Shown here piece after piece: positions 5,861-14,685 of a stretch of 38,014 bases of DNA (position 1 is its first letter; every line of letters starts with the position of its first letter). A program made the translations under genes and the position numbers. A model generated the notes under the pieces. It was not told the origin of the DNA and searched no databases. It was given only the letters and a program-made list of their open reading frames with translations. This stretch comes from a virus: the IMG/VR virus record IMGVR_UViG_3300036781_000802, positions 1 through 38,014 of that record, one strand, 5' to 3'.

Positions 5861-8475
5861 TGCAAACCTATACCGATTTCATTCTGAACAAGATTCCGCG
5901 TGCCGAGGTGGCGGGCTTCACGCCGAAATCCGAGCCGCATTCATCGCTGAAGGGTCATCAGCGCGACGTGGCGAGATGGATGTGCGTCGGCGGGCGACGG
6001 GCGTGTTTCATGGCGTTCGGCCTCGGTAAGACACGCGTTCATTTGCAAATTGCGCTCTGGTGCATCGAAGCAAATCCCGGCAAGAAATATCTCATCACCT
6101 GCCCGCTGGGTGTGCGCCATCAATTCATTCACGAGGACGGCCCGGCGATGGGTATCGCGATGACATTTTGTCGGACCGATGCGGAGGTTGATGCGGCGAC
6201 TACGCCGGTTGTCATCTGTAATTACGAGCCGGTGCGCGATGGGAAGATTACGCTCGATGATCGCTTTTGCGGCTGGGGCTTGGACGAGGCGAGCGTGTTG
6301 CGCTCGTTCGGTTCGAAGACGTATCAGAATTTCTTGAAGCTCGGACAGGCAGTAAAATATCGCTTTGTGTTCACGGCCACTCCCTCGCCGAATCGGCACA
6401 AGGAATTGATTCACTACGGCGGGTTCCTGGGGGTGATGGATACCGGGCAGGCTTTGACGCGATTCTTTCAACGCGATTCGTCCAAGGCGGGCAACCTGAC
6501 GCTGTATCCGCACATGGAGGAACAATTCTGGACGTGGCTCGCTTCATGGGCGGTGTTCATGCAGAAGCCTTCCGATTTGGGTTACTCGGATGAGGGCTAT
6601 GATTTGCCGCCGTTGAAAGTCCACTGGCATTGCGTCGCGGTCGACCACAAAAAGGCGTGGAAGCAGACCGACCGGCGCGGGCAGGCTGCTTTGTTTTTGG
6701 ACAAGTCCAGCGGGTTGAAGGATATCGCGGAGGTGAAGCGGGAGACGATTCTGGCGAGGTTGGAAAAGGCGCAAGAGATAATGCGCCACACTTGTCCAAC
6801 CTGCGGAGAAATACCACCTGTGGTTGACAGCCTCAAATGCGACGAGTGCGGCACGGACCTAGGATTCCGTCACTGGCTGCTCTGGCACGACCTAGAAGCC
6901 GAGCGTCACATCATCAAAAAAGAAATCCCCGGCGTGCGCACGGCGTACGGATCGCAAGACTTGGAAAAGCGCGAGGAAATCATTCTCGGTTTCAGCCGTG
7001 GCGAATTTCCGATTCTGGCAACCAAACCGTCGATAGCCGGGAGCGGCTGCAATTTTCAGCGGCATTGCTCGGATGCGATATTTCTAGGTAGCAGCTACAA
7101 GTTTAATGACTTCATTCAAAGTGTGCATCGCATTCAACGCTTCCAGCAGCCGCGCGAGGTCAACATCCACGTCATCTATTCCGAGTCCGAAGATCCCGTT
7201 ATCGCGTCACTCAAAACGAAATGGGCGCAACACAATGAACTGGTGGAGAAAATGTCGGCGCTTCTGCGGAAGTCCAAACTCGATTTAAATACTATGGAAA
7301 TCAAACGCACGATTGGCTGTGACCGCATCGAGATGGCGAGCGGCAAATTCAGGGCGGTGAACAATGATTGCGTGCTCGAAATGGAGACGTGGAAAGAGAA
7401 CGAGGCGCATTTGATCGTCACGTCCATTCCCTTCGGCAATCAGTATGAATATTCGCCGTCGTTTCAGGACTTCGGCCACAATCCGTCGAACGAGGAGTTT
7501 TTCAAGCAGATGGATTATGCCGTGCCGCATTGGCTGCGCGTGCTCAAGCCCGGCCGTCTTGCCTGCGTCCACGTCAAAGACCGGATTCGTTTCGGCAATG
7601 TGACCGGCAAAGGCGTGCCGACCGTGGACAGGTTCAGCGATAAAACCGCCGACTGTTTTGAAAAGCACGGGTTCAATTTTTTAGGCCGTATCACCATCGA
7701 TACCGACGTTGTGCGCGAGAACGCACAAACCTATCGCCTCGGCTGGAGCGAGAACGCGAAGGACTCGACGAAGATGGGTGTCGGCATGCCGGAATACGTG
7801 CTGCTGTTTCGCAAGCCGCACTCTGACCTATCTGCGGCCTACGCCGATTTGCCGGTCACGAAGGACAAGGAAACCTATATGAGGGCGCATTGGCAGGTCG
7901 ATGCGTCGGGTTTCTGGAAGTCGGACGGGAATCGTCTCCCGGATCCGGAAATCCTCGCTGGCATGCCGATGGACGACGTGCGGCGGCTGTGGATAGCGCA
8001 CGCCAAAACGCATGGCTACCAATGGCAAGAGCACGTCGCAATCGCGAAGGCCTTGGAGGAGCGCGATTACTTGCCGGCGGCGTTCATGTTGTTCCCGCCC
8101 ATCTCAAATCATCCTGGCGTCTGGACGGACATCACGCGCATGCGGGTTTTGAATTCCGAGCAGTCGCGACGGAATCAGGAAAATCATGTCTGCCCTTTGC
8201 AAATCGATATCGTGAATCGGTTGATCGGGCGCTACTCCAATCCGGGTGAAATCGTTTTAGACCCGTTCGCCGGAATTTTCACCGTGCCGTATTGCGCGAT
8301 TCACGCGGGTCGCATCGGCTGGGGCATCGAACTCTCGCACGATTATTGGCGCTGCGGCGTCGGCTATTGCGAGCAGGTGGAACGCGAGCATTGCATGCCT
8401 ACGTTGTTCGATATGCAGCGCGGCGGATTGCAGCCGGTAGCCACGAGCAAGGTTTTGAAAGAGGAGGCGGCATGA
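5860..8475 (+). CDS. SNF2-like helicase fused to beta-class DNA methyltransferase
   Basis: An 871-residue two-enzyme protein. Residues 1-480 are a superfamily 2 helicase: Walker A FGLGKT (53-58), DEAS box (142-145), TATPSPN (172-178), and a C-terminal lobe with SIAGSG and VHRIQR near 390-430. Cys312, Cys315, Cys327 and Cys330 form a zinc ribbon between the lobes. Residues 490-860 are a DNA amino-methyltransferase with catalytic motif IV TSIPF (521-525) ahead of motif I DPFAG (about 801-805) and a GWGIEL strand, the order of the beta class that makes N6-methyladenine or N4-methylcytosine. The usual catalytic (S/D)PP(Y/F) is here SIPF. Such a fusion could methylate phage DNA while translocating, protecting it from restriction. 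There is no restriction endonuclease next to it. Confidence 0.85.
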   Translation: MQTYTDFILNKIPRAEVAGFTPKSEPHSSLKGHQRDVARWMCVGGRRACFMAFGLGKTRVHLQIALWCIEANPGKKYLITCPLGVRHQFIHEDGPAMGIAMTFCRTDAEVDAATTPVVICNYEPVRDGKITLDDRFCGWGLDEASVLRSFGSKTYQNFLKLGQAVKYRFVFTATPSPNRHKELIHYGGFLGVMDTGQALTRFFQRDSSKAGNLTLYPHMEEQFWTWLASWAVFMQKPSDLGYSDEGYDLPPLKVHWHCVAVDHKKAWKQTDRRGQAALFLDKSSGLKDIAEVKRETILARLEKAQEIMRHTCPTCGEIPPVVDSLKCDECGTDLGFRHWLLWHDLEAERHIIKKEIPGVRTAYGSQDLEKREEIILGFSRGEFPILATKPSIAGSGCNFQRHCSDAIFLGSSYKFNDFIQSVHRIQRFQQPREVNIHVIYSESEDPVIASLKTKWAQHNELVEKMSALLRKSKLDLNTMEIKRTIGCDRIEMASGKFRAVNNDCVLEMETWKENEAHLIVTSIPFGNQYEYSPSFQDFGHNPSNEEFFKQMDYAVPHWLRVLKPGRLACVHVKDRIRFGNVTGKGVPTVDRFSDKTADCFEKHGFNFLGRITIDTDVVRENAQTYRLGWSENAKDSTKMGVGMPEYVLLFRKPHSDLSAAYADLPVTKDKETYMRAHWQVDASGFWKSDGNRLPDPEILAGMPMDDVRRLWIAHAKTHGYQWQEHVAIAKALEERDYLPAAFMLFPPISNHPGVWTDITRMRVLNSEQSRRNQENHVCPLQIDIVNRLIGRYSNPGEIVLDPFAGIFTVPYCAIHAGRIGWGIELSHDYWRCGVGYCEQVEREHCMPTLFDMQRGGLQPVATSKVLKEEAA

Positions 8476-8660
8476 CCTTCGAAACCCACTCTCTTTGGAA
8501 GCAATGCGAATCCGACACGCGCGACGCTTTGAATTTGATGCTCACGCCCAATGCTCCCGATGTGCTGCATAAAATCCTCGGCAAGCTGCGCACGGCGACG
8601 GCGGCCATGCAGGATTTGGAGCGGCAATCGAAGGGTAGAGGCGAAGGGCAGTGTCATTGA
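8472..8660 (+). CDS. 62-residue hypothetical protein
   Basis: A short protein whose ATG overlaps the stop of the helicase-methyltransferase gene (ATGA) and follows GAGGAGG, so translation is well supported. It is predicted to be almost entirely helical (LWKQCESDTRDALNLML, then a helix through ILGKLRTATAAMQDLERQ), and could form a small coiled coil. No family was recognised. Coupling to the fusion gene is the only functional hint. Confidence 0.5.
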   Translation: MTFETHSLWKQCESDTRDALNLMLTPNAPDVLHKILGKLRTATAAMQDLERQSKGRGEGQCH

Positions 8661-8664
8661 ATTT

Positions 8665-8763
8665 ATGGAAAAAGAAGAAACACACGCCGGAAGGCTCTAT
8701 GAAGTCTATTGCGCGTCGGTTGGCGGTCACGCCTTTAATGGCGAATCACGCTATTCAAAATAA
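8665..8763 (+). pseudogene. truncated copy of a small phage protein (YC-VGG-AFNG motif)
   Basis: From ATG 8665 this frame reads 32 residues, including LYEVYCASVGGHAFNG. I recognise this block from a widespread small phage protein that usually continues with DPLP-W-EF and some 20 further residues. Here it stops after ESRYSK, so it looks like the front part of that gene, cut by a mutation or deletion just before the next gene. An overlapping frame starting at GTG 8651 is open across the same bases but gives a low-complexity Lys-rich sequence without any motif, so I prefer this reading. Confidence 0.4.
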
Positions 8764-8767
8764 TTCC

Positions 8768-9094
8768 ATGGACTCAATAAACAAAGGCGTTATCGCCAAG
8801 CTTAAGGCCCGCGCTGAACGCGGTCATTCCAAATATGGAGTGACGATGGACCGCACGGATTTGAATCCGCAACAGTGGCTCACACACGCGCAAGAGGAGG
8901 CCATGGACTTGGCCGTGTATCTCGAAAAGCTGATTCGGCTGAATGGGGTTTGTAAGTGGGGGCCGACTTGGGAAGGCGGTCAGTATCCAACTGGATGCGA
9001 TAATGTTTTCGAATTCACCAATGACGGCATCAAAGAAAACGATTTCGAATTCTGCCCTTACTGCGGTAGAAAAATTGAGGAGGTAAAACTATGA
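8768..9094 (+). CDS. MazG-like NTP pyrophosphohydrolase with zinc ribbon
   Basis: A 108-residue protein. Residues 6-60 match the phage MazG-like/DUF550 pattern: RAERGHSKYG, then WLTHAQEEAMDLAVYLEKLI, where the EE-x-x-D helix provides metal ligands for cleaving NTPs or dNTPs to monophosphate plus pyrophosphate. The C-terminal 35 residues form a zinc ribbon ending in FCPYCGRKIEE, partnered with earlier Cys residues. The single-domain length agrees with phage homologues that adjust nucleotide pools or destroy alarmone or non-canonical nucleotides. I chose ATG 8768; GTG 8651 would give an extra 39 residues overlapping another motif-bearing frame. The ribosome-binding site is poor, so coupling to the upstream frame is likely. 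Confidence 0.65.
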   Translation: MDSINKGVIAKLKARAERGHSKYGVTMDRTDLNPQQWLTHAQEEAMDLAVYLEKLIRLNGVCKWGPTWEGGQYPTGCDNVFEFTNDGIKENDFEFCPYCGRKIEEVKL

Positions 9095-9285
9095 CCGTTA
9101 GAGATATGATCGAACAGCTTCAACGCTTTGACCAAAACTTTCGAGTTGTGGTTGAGAATGATATTCCGATTGCGGCTCACTGCACTGAGTGTGGTGAAGA
9201 AGTAAGGAGCGTAAATTTTCAAGGAGCCGTTGATCGTGTTTCGGTCGCTGGTGGACGTTGCGAGGTAGTGATTGATTTTGTATGA
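9091..9285 (+). CDS. small conserved phage protein
   Basis: A 64-residue protein whose ATG overlaps the upstream stop (ATGA). It starts MTVRDMIEQLQRFDQNFRVVVEND, given here in parts: MTVRDMIEQL, then FRVVVEND, and has a lone CTECG pair in the middle. The opening resembles a common phage and plasmid hypothetical type (T-x-ELIE-L--FDPD-EV) of unknown function. The end is a hydrophobic strand (CEVVIDFV), suggesting a compact alpha/beta fold. No functional assignment is possible. Confidence 0.55.
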   Translation: MTVRDMIEQLQRFDQNFRVVVENDIPIAAHCTECGEEVRSVNFQGAVDRVSVAGGRCEVVIDFV

Positions 9286-9476
9286 AGGCAATATTCACCG
9301 CGCAGGAACGCATCATTCGCAACCGTGCCAATCGAGCGAAGTGGCGCAAGGCGAATCGCGACATTCTCAATCTCAAACGGCGCAATCGCTATGCGACGAA
9401 TGCGGATTATCGAGAGAGAAAAAAGGCGGCTATCAAGGCGAAACGGAATCGCGTTCAGTTAAGGGAGGCGGCGTAA
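9282..9476 (+). CDS. small highly basic protein
   Basis: A 64-residue protein beginning in an ATGA overlap. More than a third of its residues are Arg or Lys, spread through what looks like one long helix (RNRANRAKWRKANRD, then RNRYATNADYRERKKAA). This composition indicates nucleic-acid binding. The N-x-x-YR-R-KKAA pattern resembles small HNH-like or zinc-less helical proteins found near phage helicases, but no nuclease residues are visible. It precedes the DECH helicase gene, to which it may be an accessory. Confidence 0.5.
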   Translation: MKAIFTAQERIIRNRANRAKWRKANRDILNLKRRNRYATNADYRERKKAAIKAKRNRVQLREAA

Positions 9477-9480
9477 GTGC

Positions 9481-11112
9481 GTGAATCTGCGCCCCTATCA
9501 ACTTGAAACGTGCGATGCCATTCGGGATGGCTGGGATAGTGCCACTCGACAGCTTGCTGTGCTTCCCACTGGCGCTGGAAAGACTTGCATCTTTTCTTTC
9601 GTCGCGAAGGAAACAATCGAGCAGGGCGGAAAAGTTTTGATGATTTGCCATCGTGACGAATTGATTTCTCAGGCGGTAGGCAAATTCAACATCGTCACGG
9701 GCACCGTTGCGCAGAAAGAAAAGGCGTCCAGTTTCGCAAGCCTTGATTGCCCGATTGTGGCGAGCAGCATTCAGACGCTTTGCCGACAATCGCGATTGGA
9801 ACGATGGCCAAAAGACCACTTCGATTTAATCATCGTCGATGAATGCCACCGCACTCTCGCAAAGTCGTATATTGCAATCCTTAACCACTTTGACGAGCAC
9901 GCGAACGTATTGGGCGTTACCGCTTCGCCCCGTCGCAGTGACAAGCGCAACCTCGGCCAGTATTTTCAACGCACGGCGGCGGAATTGCGGCTCGTGGACA
10001 TGATTCAAGCAGGGTGGCTAGTGCCGATTACGTTCGTGCGGTTACCCATCGCCATTGACTTGGGCGAGGCCAAGGCGACGCGAACTGAATATGGCACGGA
10101 CATTTCACGCAAATCAGCCTCCGATGCGATTACGCCTTATCTGGCGAAGATTGCCGAGGCGGTGCGCGACCGGGCTGGATTTCGTCGCTGCCTTGGATTC
10201 GCGCCATTGGTGGAAACATCGCGCAAGGCGGCGGAATCGTGTCGCGCGGTCGGCATGGTCGCAGAATATATTCACGGCGAAGACCCGGATCGCGAGCGAA
10301 AGCTGCAGGCGTACAAGAACGGCGAATACGACATCCTTTGGAACGCGGATTTGTTGACTGAGGGTTACGATGACCCTGGTATCGCGTGCATCGTCAACGC
10401 CTCGCCGACGCAGAGCGTTTCGAAGTATTGGCAGATGAACGGTCGTGGAACGCGCTGCACGGCCAATGTAGACGATTACGCCACACCCGAGCAACGACGC
10501 GCGGCAATTGCGGCCAGCGACAAGCCGAATCTTCTGATTCTGGATTTCCTCTATCACAACCACGAAGTCTGCACGCCGGCGGACTTAATTGCTGGCAGTG
10601 ATGACGAGGCTAAACAGATTTTGAAATCGGCTACGGCCGGAAAAGGATTCTGTGAGGGCGAGCTGGATTTGATTGTCGAAGGGCAGAAAGCCGAACTGGC
10701 TCGCGAAGAGACATTGCGCAAGAAACTGGAGGCGAATAAAAAGCGCAATGCTGAAACTATTTCGGCTGAGGAGTTCGCTTTGAATCGCGGCGATTTTGGA
10801 TTGGCGACTTACGAGCCGACGATGCGATGGGAGTCGGCTGGCGTTACCGAAAAACAGGCGAAGTATTTGCGCAAGGCGAAGATCGATCCTGCGACCGTGA
10901 ATGGATTCGGCCACGCCTCAAAATTACTGGACGTTATTTTTCATCAAACTGCGCCGAAGCTGGCGAGTCCGAAAGTGGTTGGTTTGATGCAGCGCATGCG
11001 GCAAGTGTCGCACGCAGTCGGCATTCACGATTTCAGCAATGTCACGGTCGCGCAACAGGCGGCGTTTTTTAAGGAGTTAAACATTCGTAAAAAGGCAAAA
11101 CAAACAGCATGA
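9481..11112 (+). CDS. DEAD/DECH-box superfamily 2 helicase
   Basis: A 543-residue helicase read from GTG 9481 (GGGAGG at 9463-9468). Motifs in order are a Q-like RPYQLE (4-9), Walker A PTGAGKT (29-35), SSIQTL near 96, DECH (120-123), TASPRR near 148 and QMNGRGTR near 320. The first 370 residues therefore make both RecA lobes of an UvsW/RecG-like or type III restriction-like translocase. The remainder is charged and ends in a small domain with TEKQAKYLRKA and ILDV that resembles a DNA-binding module. It probably remodels replication forks or recombination intermediates together with the RusA-like protein encoded downstream. It does not carry nuclease residues. Confidence 0.85.
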   Translation: MNLRPYQLETCDAIRDGWDSATRQLAVLPTGAGKTCIFSFVAKETIEQGGKVLMICHRDELISQAVGKFNIVTGTVAQKEKASSFASLDCPIVASSIQTLCRQSRLERWPKDHFDLIIVDECHRTLAKSYIAILNHFDEHANVLGVTASPRRSDKRNLGQYFQRTAAELRLVDMIQAGWLVPITFVRLPIAIDLGEAKATRTEYGTDISRKSASDAITPYLAKIAEAVRDRAGFRRCLGFAPLVETSRKAAESCRAVGMVAEYIHGEDPDRERKLQAYKNGEYDILWNADLLTEGYDDPGIACIVNASPTQSVSKYWQMNGRGTRCTANVDDYATPEQRRAAIAASDKPNLLILDFLYHNHEVCTPADLIAGSDDEAKQILKSATAGKGFCEGELDLIVEGQKAELAREETLRKKLEANKKRNAETISAEEFALNRGDFGLATYEPTMRWESAGVTEKQAKYLRKAKIDPATVNGFGHASKLLDVIFHQTAPKLASPKVVGLMQRMRQVSHAVGIHDFSNVTVAQQAAFFKELNIRKKAKQTA

Positions 11113-11348
11113 GTGTAATAAAAAATGACGGTGGACCAGCGTTTCCTCAAACTCTAACCGATAACCAAGGGCGAATGGACACAGCGCACGATTACGGACT
11201 CTCTGGTATGACGCTGCGCGATTACTTTGCGTCGGCGGCTCTGACGGCGATAATCCAAAAGCTGAAAATCCACGAAGATAGGCAAAATGAATATGCGGCA
11301 TTCGCTTATGAGATTGCAGACCAGATGATCCAGCAGCGTTCAAAGTGA
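11109..11348 (+). CDS. small phage protein with GMTLRDYFA motif
   Basis: A 79-residue protein coupled to the helicase by an ATGA overlap. It contains NDGGPAFPQ, GLSGMTLRDYFA and a terminal helix with YAAFAYEIADQMI. The G-P-AFP plus GMTLRDYFA combination is very common in phage genomes but, as far as I know, has no established function. It sits inside the replication block and ends overlapping the RusA-like gene. It is a firm gene call with an unknown role. Confidence 0.7.
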   Translation: MSVIKNDGGPAFPQTLTDNQGRMDTAHDYGLSGMTLRDYFASAALTAIIQKLKIHEDRQNEYAAFAYEIADQMIQQRSK

Positions 11349-11707
11349 ATCTCTCTGAAATAAAAGATGAAAAGCTCCGCCGACGCATCCTCGAAGCCGA
11401 CCGCGAACAAAACGTTCGTGCTATGGGTGGATTATCTTCCTCCCAGCGGCAACGCCATGATGTCGGCAAAACGCAGCGTAGTAATGGCGATGAAAAAAGA
11501 GGCCCGTCTCGCGTGGTCGTTAGCTTTGTTTGCTTCAGGTCACGGACCTGTGATGACGACAATTTGCAATTCGGATGCAAGTGGCTGCGTGATGCCATCG
11601 CCACCAGCCTCGGCATTGACGACGGTGACAAACGATTCCGCTGGCAATATCAACAACTCAAAACCGATGGACCCGAAGGGGTCTCTGTGACTATTCAGAT
11701 TTTATGA
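11345..11707 (+). CDS. RusA-like Holliday junction resolvase (divergent N-terminus)
   Basis: A 120-residue protein starting at GTG 11345 in a GTGA overlap. The C-terminal half carries the RusA-type signature: CDDDNLQFGCKWLRDAIA, then LGIDDGDK and a Q--KTDGPEGV strand; the Asp cluster (DDDN and DDGD) provides the metal-binding site of dimeric resolvases. The N-terminal part, NLSEIKDEKLRRRILEADR, is a helical lead unlike E. coli RusA. An overlapping frame (+1) contains a tempting LPPSGN block but carries no continuing RusA residues. Activity would resolve junctions made by the annealing and strand-exchange proteins of this phage. Confidence 0.6.
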   Translation: MNLSEIKDEKLRRRILEADREQNVRAMGGLSSSQRQRHDVGKTQRSNGDEKRGPSRVVVSFVCFRSRTCDDDNLQFGCKWLRDAIATSLGIDDGDKRFRWQYQQLKTDGPEGVSVTIQIL

Positions 11708-12489
11708 ACACACTACCACTCGAAAGACCGATTGTCGTTTTCGACATCGAATCAACAGGAGTCGACATTGCTGTTGACCGAATCATATCACTGGCAGCGT
11801 TGCGCATTGAGCCTGAGGATTTTTTACAGGATGCCCGCGAGCTGCGCGGGCATTGGATTGTTAATCCGATGGTGTCAATCCCTGCTGCGGTTTCCAAGGT
11901 GCATGGATTTACCAATGACATGTTGAAGGATAAGCCTTTATTCAAAAGCATTTCCGAAACAGTCCACACTTTCTTTCAGGGGGCTGATTTGTGTGGCTAC
12001 AACCTTCGCAATTTTGATATCCCGATGCTTTGGGAAGAATTCTACCGATGTAAAATTGAGTGGAATCTCTCTTGTGTTAAAGTTGTTGACGCATCGGAAA
12101 TATTTCGCCGCAAGGAACCTCGCACACTCACAGCGGCGGTGGAAAAGTTTTGCGGTCGAAAGCACGAAGGCGCTCACGATGCAATGGCTGACGTTCTGGC
12201 CACATGGGAAGTGTTGCATGGCCAGCGTAAATTCTTTTCCGATATCGGTGACATGGGAGTTTCGGCACTGGCGGAATTTTCATGCAGCGAAGAATTTGAA
12301 GGACAGCCCGCACGCCGTCTAGATACCGCTGGTCACATCATCGAAACAGCCGACGGTATTGCCCGCTACACCGCCCGCAGGGTTAAAGGTGTGCCGGTGG
12401 TCGATGATCCGGGATTTGGTGGATGGATGCTGCGCAATTCGTTTCCAGCGAATACCAAACTGATTTTACAGCAACTCCTTTCAGCATGA
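11704..12489 (+). CDS. DnaQ-like DEDDh 3'-5' exonuclease
   Basis: A 261-residue protein with all five catalytic positions of the DEDDh exonucleases: D14 and E16 in FDIESTG, D105 in NLRNFDIP, H158 and D163 in the AHDAMAD block. The next 90 residues form an extra C-terminal domain that includes AGHIIETADGIARY, reminiscent of small add-on domains in phage exonucleases. It may proofread for the host polymerase, trim recombination ends or degrade host DNA. No phage DNA polymerase is encoded in this window, so a repair or degradation job is more likely than proofreading. The start overlaps the previous gene (ATGA). Confidence 0.85.
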   Translation: MNTLPLERPIVVFDIESTGVDIAVDRIISLAALRIEPEDFLQDARELRGHWIVNPMVSIPAAVSKVHGFTNDMLKDKPLFKSISETVHTFFQGADLCGYNLRNFDIPMLWEEFYRCKIEWNLSCVKVVDASEIFRRKEPRTLTAAVEKFCGRKHEGAHDAMADVLATWEVLHGQRKFFSDIGDMGVSALAEFSCSEEFEGQPARRLDTAGHIIETADGIARYTARRVKGVPVVDDPGFGGWMLRNSFPANTKLILQQLLSA

Positions 12490-12496
12490 CAACTCA

Positions 12497-14623
12497 ATGT
12501 CCATCACCGAACAAGCCCAGCGATACATAGACGCCATTCCGAGCGCTGTCTCAGGCGACTCTGGCCACACCCAAACGTTCAAGGTCGCCTTGGCTCTGGT
12601 TGAGGGCTTCAGTATGTCAGCAGCGGAAGCACGCCCAATGATGGTCGATTACTCGAATCGTTGCGACCCGCCATGGTCGGAGCGCGAAATCGACCACAAA
12701 CTGGCCGAGGCGGAAAAGCTGTGCGACCCGGCGAAGCGAGGCAAGCTGGTCAAGTGCGGCGTTAAATATCAATCGGGCCACAAGCCGACGTTATCGACGG
12801 CGCGGGCTCTTCCCGTAACGCCGCGGCCTGCGCCAGCGACGATTAAGACCAAGGCAGCACGATATGAGGTTTCGGATACCATCGAGCTGCCAGAGCCGAT
12901 GGAGGACGGCACGCGGGCGTTTATCAAGGCCGCATTCCAAGAGGGTGAGGGCGTGCGCATCGCGGTCGCCCGGACGAATGAGGAGAATAAGGAGGTGCCG
13001 AAAGACGCCGGCGTGACGCTGTCGCGTGAAGAGTGGTTGCGGAAGCTGGACACGCACAAGGGCAATCCCAATAAGTTTCTCAAGACTTCGGAACGCAACG
13101 GGATTTTTGTCTCGGTAAACCCGATGCGGATCGGCGGCTCGAAGGATGCGGATGTCACGCTATATCGTCATGCACTGCTTGAGTTCGACAATATCAGCTT
13201 GCAGGAACAATGGGGGATTATCACGGCGTCGAGAATTCCCTGCACGGCGGTCATCTCGAGTGGTGGGAAGAGTATTCACGCCTGGGTGCGGGTTGATGCG
13301 CAGGATAAGTATGAATTCGCTGATAGGGTCAAGACGCTCTACGCGTGGTTCGCCGATTACAAGCCGGATGAGAAGAATAAGAATCCGTCGCGGTTATCGC
13401 GGCTGCCAAACTGCGAACGCGGCAATCGCAGGCAAGAATTGCTGGCATTAAATCCAGATTGGGCATGTGCATCATTCACGGAATGGATAAAATCGAATCA
13501 GGAAGATCAATTAGGCGCGTGCTTCAAGTTGTCCGATTTGCTTTCCGTCGATACGTCAAAAGACCCGAATTGCGTCATTGGTTTTCGCGATGGAAAATCA
13601 CTGCGCTATTTGTGCAAAGGCCGTGCTGCGTGGTTAATCGGTCCGTCAGGGATTGGCAAATCGTCGTTGATTTCTGAGTTTGCATTAGGATGGGCGGCCG
13701 GCAATCCGGTGTTTGGCATCCAGCCGGCGCGCCCGTTGAAATCGCTAATCGTCCAGGCTGAGAACGATTTTTACGATTTGGCCGAGATGGCACAGGGCAT
13801 TGCGCGGGCGCATTCGATATCATCCGAGTGTATTCTGTTCGAGGACATTAACAACAATGTTCAATTCAAGACGGAGACGACATCCATTCGCGAACAGTTT
13901 GCAGAGCGTTTGCATCGCCTGATTGACCGCGAACGACCGGATATTGTCTGGGTTGACCCGCTGTTATCATTCGCCGGCATCGCCGTATCGAAGCAAGAGG
14001 AGTGCAGCATGTTTTTGCGCCAGTGGATGAATCCAGTTTTGGAGGCGACAGGCGTTGTGCTTATTGGTGTTCACCATACCGGCAAGCCGAAATCAACCAA
14101 GGAAACATCGACGTGGACGGCATTGGACTACGCCTATTCCGGCATCGGCTCATCCGAGCTGGTGAATTGGGCCCGGGCGGTGATGGTGCTTAATCCAATG
14201 GGGGATCATGATTTTGAGTTAAAGCTGGCCAAGCGCGGTTCGCGTGCCGATGCGCGTCATCCGAATGGCGATTTCACAACTTCGGTATTCTTAAAGCACG
14301 GGACGGATACTATTCGCTGGCATCAACAGTTGCCGCCTGAGCCTGCCGAGGAATCAAAGGTTGATAAGGAACCTAAGTTAACCAAGCCTCAGCAGATTGC
14401 AGGGTTGAATCTGGCCACGTTTCTAAGCCACTGCACCAAGGACGGGGAGAGTTTGCGTGGCATGATGCGACGGTTAGGCTCGTGGTTAGCCTCAAAGGAT
14501 TCGCCTAAAAAGTCGCTGGCATCCTCATCCGAGGGGTCTATCCGGGCCGCAGTTGGTCTGATGTTAGACAATGAAAAGCTCACAATGTTGGATAATCTCT
14601 ACTTCAAAGGACCGAAGGCATGA
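12497..14623 (+). CDS. primase-helicase (AEP-like primase plus RecA-like ATPase)
   Basis: A 708-residue replication protein. Residues 1-80 form a PriCT-like alpha-helical domain (GHTQTFKVALALV, then PPWSEREIDHKLAEAEK). Residues 215-330 resemble an archaeo-eukaryotic primase: an acidic LLEFDN strand, the SGGKSIHAWV block in which SIH corresponds to the sxH motif, and NPSRLSRLP. Residues 370-600 are a RepA/DnaB-like ATPase with Walker A GPSGIGKSS (about 382-390), Walker B IVWVDPLL (about 483-490) and HHTGKP. It should unwind DNA and make primers, serving as the main replicase partner. It is the last early gene, directly followed by the TGTGCAA repeat region. The domain limits are approximate. 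Confidence 0.8.
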   Translation: MSITEQAQRYIDAIPSAVSGDSGHTQTFKVALALVEGFSMSAAEARPMMVDYSNRCDPPWSEREIDHKLAEAEKLCDPAKRGKLVKCGVKYQSGHKPTLSTARALPVTPRPAPATIKTKAARYEVSDTIELPEPMEDGTRAFIKAAFQEGEGVRIAVARTNEENKEVPKDAGVTLSREEWLRKLDTHKGNPNKFLKTSERNGIFVSVNPMRIGGSKDADVTLYRHALLEFDNISLQEQWGIITASRIPCTAVISSGGKSIHAWVRVDAQDKYEFADRVKTLYAWFADYKPDEKNKNPSRLSRLPNCERGNRRQELLALNPDWACASFTEWIKSNQEDQLGACFKLSDLLSVDTSKDPNCVIGFRDGKSLRYLCKGRAAWLIGPSGIGKSSLISEFALGWAAGNPVFGIQPARPLKSLIVQAENDFYDLAEMAQGIARAHSISSECILFEDINNNVQFKTETTSIREQFAERLHRLIDRERPDIVWVDPLLSFAGIAVSKQEECSMFLRQWMNPVLEATGVVLIGVHHTGKPKSTKETSTWTALDYAYSGIGSSELVNWARAVMVLNPMGDHDFELKLAKRGSRADARHPNGDFTTSVFLKHGTDTIRWHQQLPPEPAEESKVDKEPKLTKPQQIAGLNLATFLSHCTKDGESLRGMMRRLGSWLASKDSPKKSLASSSEGSIRAAVGLMLDNEKLTMLDNLYFKGPKA

Positions 14624-14685
14624 AATCAACGCAAGTGGGATACATGTCAGAACTTACGACGATTTCTGTTGTTTTTGTCTTATTG

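Noticed and set aside
8651-8767. GTG 8651 as start of the MazG-like gene
   Set aside because: It adds a 39-residue Lys-rich lead with no motif and overlaps a frame with a recognised phage block, so ATG 8768 is preferred.
11367-11690. An alternative frame with an LPPSGN block that resembles the start of RusA
   Set aside because: The acidic catalytic blocks and the matching N-terminal lead (NLSEIKDEKLRRR) are in the other frame, which spans the full gene without a break. A frameshifted RusA cannot be fully excluded.
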